Shown piece after piece: positions 34,998-37,053 of a DNA stretch of 37,053 bases (its first letter is position 1; the number at the start of each line of letters is the position of its first letter). A model generated the notes under the pieces. The model saw only the letters and a list, made by a program, of their open reading frames with translations. It did no database searches and was not told the DNA's origin. The stretch is from a virus. Made by a program: the position numbers and the translations under genes. The DNA lies in the IMG/VR virus record IMGVR_UViG_3300037225_000467, positions 1-37,053 of that record. One strand, 5' to 3'.

Positions 34998-36320
34998 ATG
35001 ACTGACGTTCAAATTGTTACTTCACCAAATCCGAATGTGGAGTTGGGAGTATTAGTAAAAGATATTCGCGAATCAATGGCGAAAATGGAAAAAGAGAAAA
35101 TTACCTACGGAGAATTAGAAACTAAAATTGACAAAATGGAAAAAGATTTAAATTCAGCGCATGGAAAAGTATCAGAATTAGAAACCAAAACTGCTAAACA
35201 AGAAAAGATTATTGATTCGTTGGAAAGAGCGCAGGGTTCTAAACAGGTTATTGCCACCGCTGGTATTCCAGCTTTAAATCCTGAATTGCAATCGGTTTAT
35301 GAAAAAGCTTTTGCTACAAGAAATCTTAAGATGGCACTTAATACCGATGATACGATGAAAAAGTATTATGCTATGACTGAAGGCGATGGCTCAGTAACTA
35401 TTCCAAAAATCAATAAGATAAGCGGGCAGTATGAACAAAGAGATTTGAAATATGTCCGCTCTGATGTTGCAGATGCCGGTGGTTTGTTAGTTCCTCCTGA
35501 ATTCATGCCGGAATTAATTCGTAACTTAACTGAAATAAGCCCGGTTAGAAAATACGCGCGCGCAATGACAACGTATTCTAATATTTTGCAATTACCATTG
35601 CGTAATGTGCTTTTAACTTCTTCATGGGGATATGAAGGTCAAGACCCTTTAAATAAGAGCCAATCACAATATAACCGTCCAGAAATTCACATGAAACGTC
35701 TTTCTGTAAGCGTTCCGATTACTATCGAAGAATTGATGGATAGTCCTATTGATATGCAAGCTGAAATTGCAAACGATGTAAACGAAGAGTTTGCGCAGCG
35801 CGAAGGTTATGGCTTTATCAAAGGCAACGGCACTAATCAGGTTGAAGGTTTGATGTCAGATACGACCGGCATTTCATCTATTAATAGCGGAAGTGGAACA
35901 AACGTTACTGCTGATGCAATTCTGCAAATGTTCGGTGAAATCAAATGGGAAAGTTATGGAAACCAAAACTACGACCGTATTTATACTTTTAATCGTCGTA
36001 CTTGGATCAAAATTTTACAATTGAAAGATGGTGTTGGCCGTTATATTTGGGCGCAAGGCAATATTGCTGCTGGTATTCCTAATTCAGTTTTGGGTGCTCA
36101 ATATTTTATATCTCCAGATATGGATGATATTTCTGCCGGAACTTACCCGATTTTAATGGGCGACTTCAAACAAGGCTATGTAGTTGCAGACCGTATGTTG
36201 ATGTACATGGTTCGCGATGAAGTAACCAAACCTGGCTATATTATTTTTACATTCATTCGTCGCTTAGGCGCAATGGTTGTCAAAAAAGAAGCCTTTGTAA
36301 AAATGAAAGTTTCTGCTTAA
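34998..36320 (+). CDS. Major capsid protein, HK97 gp5-like
   Basis: 440 residues from the ATG at 34998, with TGAGGTT upstream; the longer frame back to 34881 is the RNA element. Residues 15-85 are a coiled-coil delta (scaffold) domain removed by the protease. The mature HK97 fold follows: DAGGLLVPPEFMPELIRNLT, RAMTTYSNILQLPLRNVL, SVSVPITIEELMDSPIDMQA and the closing IIFTFIRRLGAMVVKKEAF. The length is typical. It should be one of the most expressed late genes, in keeping with the special leader ahead of it. Confidence 0.93.
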   Translation: MTDVQIVTSPNPNVELGVLVKDIRESMAKMEKEKITYGELETKIDKMEKDLNSAHGKVSELETKTAKQEKIIDSLERAQGSKQVIATAGIPALNPELQSVYEKAFATRNLKMALNTDDTMKKYYAMTEGDGSVTIPKINKISGQYEQRDLKYVRSDVADAGGLLVPPEFMPELIRNLTEISPVRKYARAMTTYSNILQLPLRNVLLTSSWGYEGQDPLNKSQSQYNRPEIHMKRLSVSVPITIEELMDSPIDMQAEIANDVNEEFAQREGYGFIKGNGTNQVEGLMSDTTGISSINSGSGTNVTADAILQMFGEIKWESYGNQNYDRIYTFNRRTWIKILQLKDGVGRYIWAQGNIAAGIPNSVLGAQYFISPDMDDISAGTYPILMGDFKQGYVVADRMLMYMVRDEVTKPGYIIFTFIRRLGAMVVKKEAFVKMKVSA

Positions 36321-36346
36321 TCAACTAAATTATTGAGGTTATAAAT

Positions 36347-36820
36347 ATGGCTAAGTTAGATTTACACAATGAAATTAAAGATGTTAATGCATTAAATATT
36401 GGAACTATATCATCCAGCACTACAACCAATGGAAACATTATTGATACATTGGGCTTTGAAGCAACTGAGTTTGTTATTCATGCCGGAACTATTACTGATG
36501 GCGTTTATGTTCCGTCAATTTATGAAAGCGATGATTCGGGTCTTGCAAGCGCAACAGTTATAACTAGTGATTTCTTAATTGGCACCACTAATGTTACAGG
36601 TGAACGCCCAGATTATGCGGCAATCCCTGTGGCTCCTATAACTGATGCTACTTTTTCGCTGTCTGCCGATTCTAATAAAGTTGCACGCATTGGTTGTTTA
36701 AATAAAAAACGATATACGCAATTAAGATTAACTAGTTCTGGCGTAAGTTCTGGAGGTATTTTTGGTGCAGTAGCTACATTAGGCTATCCGGAACATAAAC
36801 CAACAGCGAAAGACAAATAA
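36347..36820 (+). CDS. Structural protein after the capsid gene, decoration/connector type
   Basis: 157 residues, preceded by GAGGTTATAA. Beta-rich, with few charged residues; pattern VIHAGTITDGVYVPSIYESD and ARIGCLNKKRYTQLRLTSSG is common in small phage proteins directly after the major capsid gene. Probably a head decoration or minor structural protein. Its stop shares bases with the next ATG (TAATG). Confidence 0.65.
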   Translation: MAKLDLHNEIKDVNALNIGTISSSTTTNGNIIDTLGFEATEFVIHAGTITDGVYVPSIYESDDSGLASATVITSDFLIGTTNVTGERPDYAAIPVAPITDATFSLSADSNKVARIGCLNKKRYTQLRLTSSGVSSGGIFGAVATLGYPEHKPTAKDK

Positions 36821-37020
36821 TGAAAATATTAATGCTTGTTTCTTTGAATTATAAAGAAAAAGTATTTAATCAAGGTCAAATATATGTTGTTGATAATGAC
36901 ACTGCACGCGTTCTTCTAAGAAAGCGTGCAGCCGTTATTGCCAAAGAAAATAACATTGTAAAAAAATTTTACAATAAGATGATGAATTTAAAATATGAGG
37001 TAAAAAATTATGACAGCTGA
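36820..37020 (+). CDS. Small hypothetical head-region protein
   Basis: 66 residues. KILMLVSLNYKEKVFNQGQI and YVVDNDTARVLLRKRAAVI: a small beta unit like the N-terminal parts of phage proteins following the capsid gene. Basic overall. Coupled to the previous gene by TAATG and overlapping the next by 11 bases. Confidence 0.6.
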   Translation: MKILMLVSLNYKEKVFNQGQIYVVDNDTARVLLRKRAAVIAKENNIVKKFYNKMMNLKYEVKNYDS

Positions 37021-37053
37021 AGCAAATGTATTAAATCATTTTGGACAGGCTGG
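37010..37053 (+). CDS. Start of a probable head-tail connector protein (3' truncated)
   Basis: ATG at 37010 with TGAGG about ten bases ahead; the 14 visible codons read MTAEANVLNHFGQA. The position after the capsid gene suits an adaptor or head-tail connector. Cut by the window end, so nothing more can be said. Confidence 0.5.
   Translation, partial: MTAEANVLNHFGQA

Overview
The window reads as most of an AT-rich, tailed-phage genome that also carries plasmid maintenance genes, that is, a probable phage-plasmid. Head genes of the HK97 type, a tail-fibre end and a Gram-negative lysis cassette with overlapping inner- and outer-membrane spanin-like genes point to a siphovirus- or myovirus-like phage of a Gram-negative, AT-rich host. 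The ParA/ribbon-helix-helix pair looks gammaproteobacterial to me, but the host cannot be fixed from this sequence. No integrase is visible; a replication initiator with internal iterons and a ParA-type partition system suggest extrachromosomal maintenance.

Layout. Bases 1-3539 (+) hold the end of the tail/fibre module. Bases 3655-4936 (+) hold lysis genes: an M15-type endolysin, two small membrane proteins and an overlapping Rz/Rz1-like spanin pair. Bases 5057-15753 (-) form a long early-type operon of about 29 tightly packed small genes, including an RNA ligase, an SPFH/band-7 membrane protein, a secreted phospholipase-D-type nuclease, a PD-(D/E)XK-like nuclease and a recombination-module pair. 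A control region (15754-16065) separates it from a Cro-like regulator and the replication initiator (16066-17982, +). A second early operon runs from 21261 down to 17972 (-) and contains two identical copies of an LPD29-like gene, each coupled to a different partner. Bases 21451-21535 hold an initiator-like tRNA. Bases 21662-23351 hold the partition genes, AT-rich repeats and a DnaA box.

Bases 23622-25105 (+) are a cargo block: a ferritin with a full ferroxidase site, a metallopeptidase-like protein, a GNAT acetyltransferase and a small zinc-ribbon protein. Bases 25157-29332 (+) are terminase small and large subunits, portal and MuF head protein. Then a reverse-strand island of 14 small genes (29333-33459), rich in zinc ribbons, interrupts the head module. 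Protease, major capsid and connector-type genes follow (33696-37053, +), and the genome evidently continues into tail genes beyond the window.

The most unusual content is non-coding. A multi-hairpin RNA element occurs twice, once just ahead of the portal gene and once just ahead of the major capsid gene, with stem-preserving changes. A compact GC-rich, pseudoknot-capable RNA sits in the reverse island (31598-31735). The tRNA has the C1:A72 mismatch of initiator tRNA but lacks its three G:C anticodon-stem pairs. A long hairpin ahead of the endolysin exposes the exact complement of the AGGAGACC ribosome-binding motif used by several phage genes. The two early operons share a 33-bp control element placed identically ahead of their promoters. 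All functions below are from reading the sequence; no database search was run.
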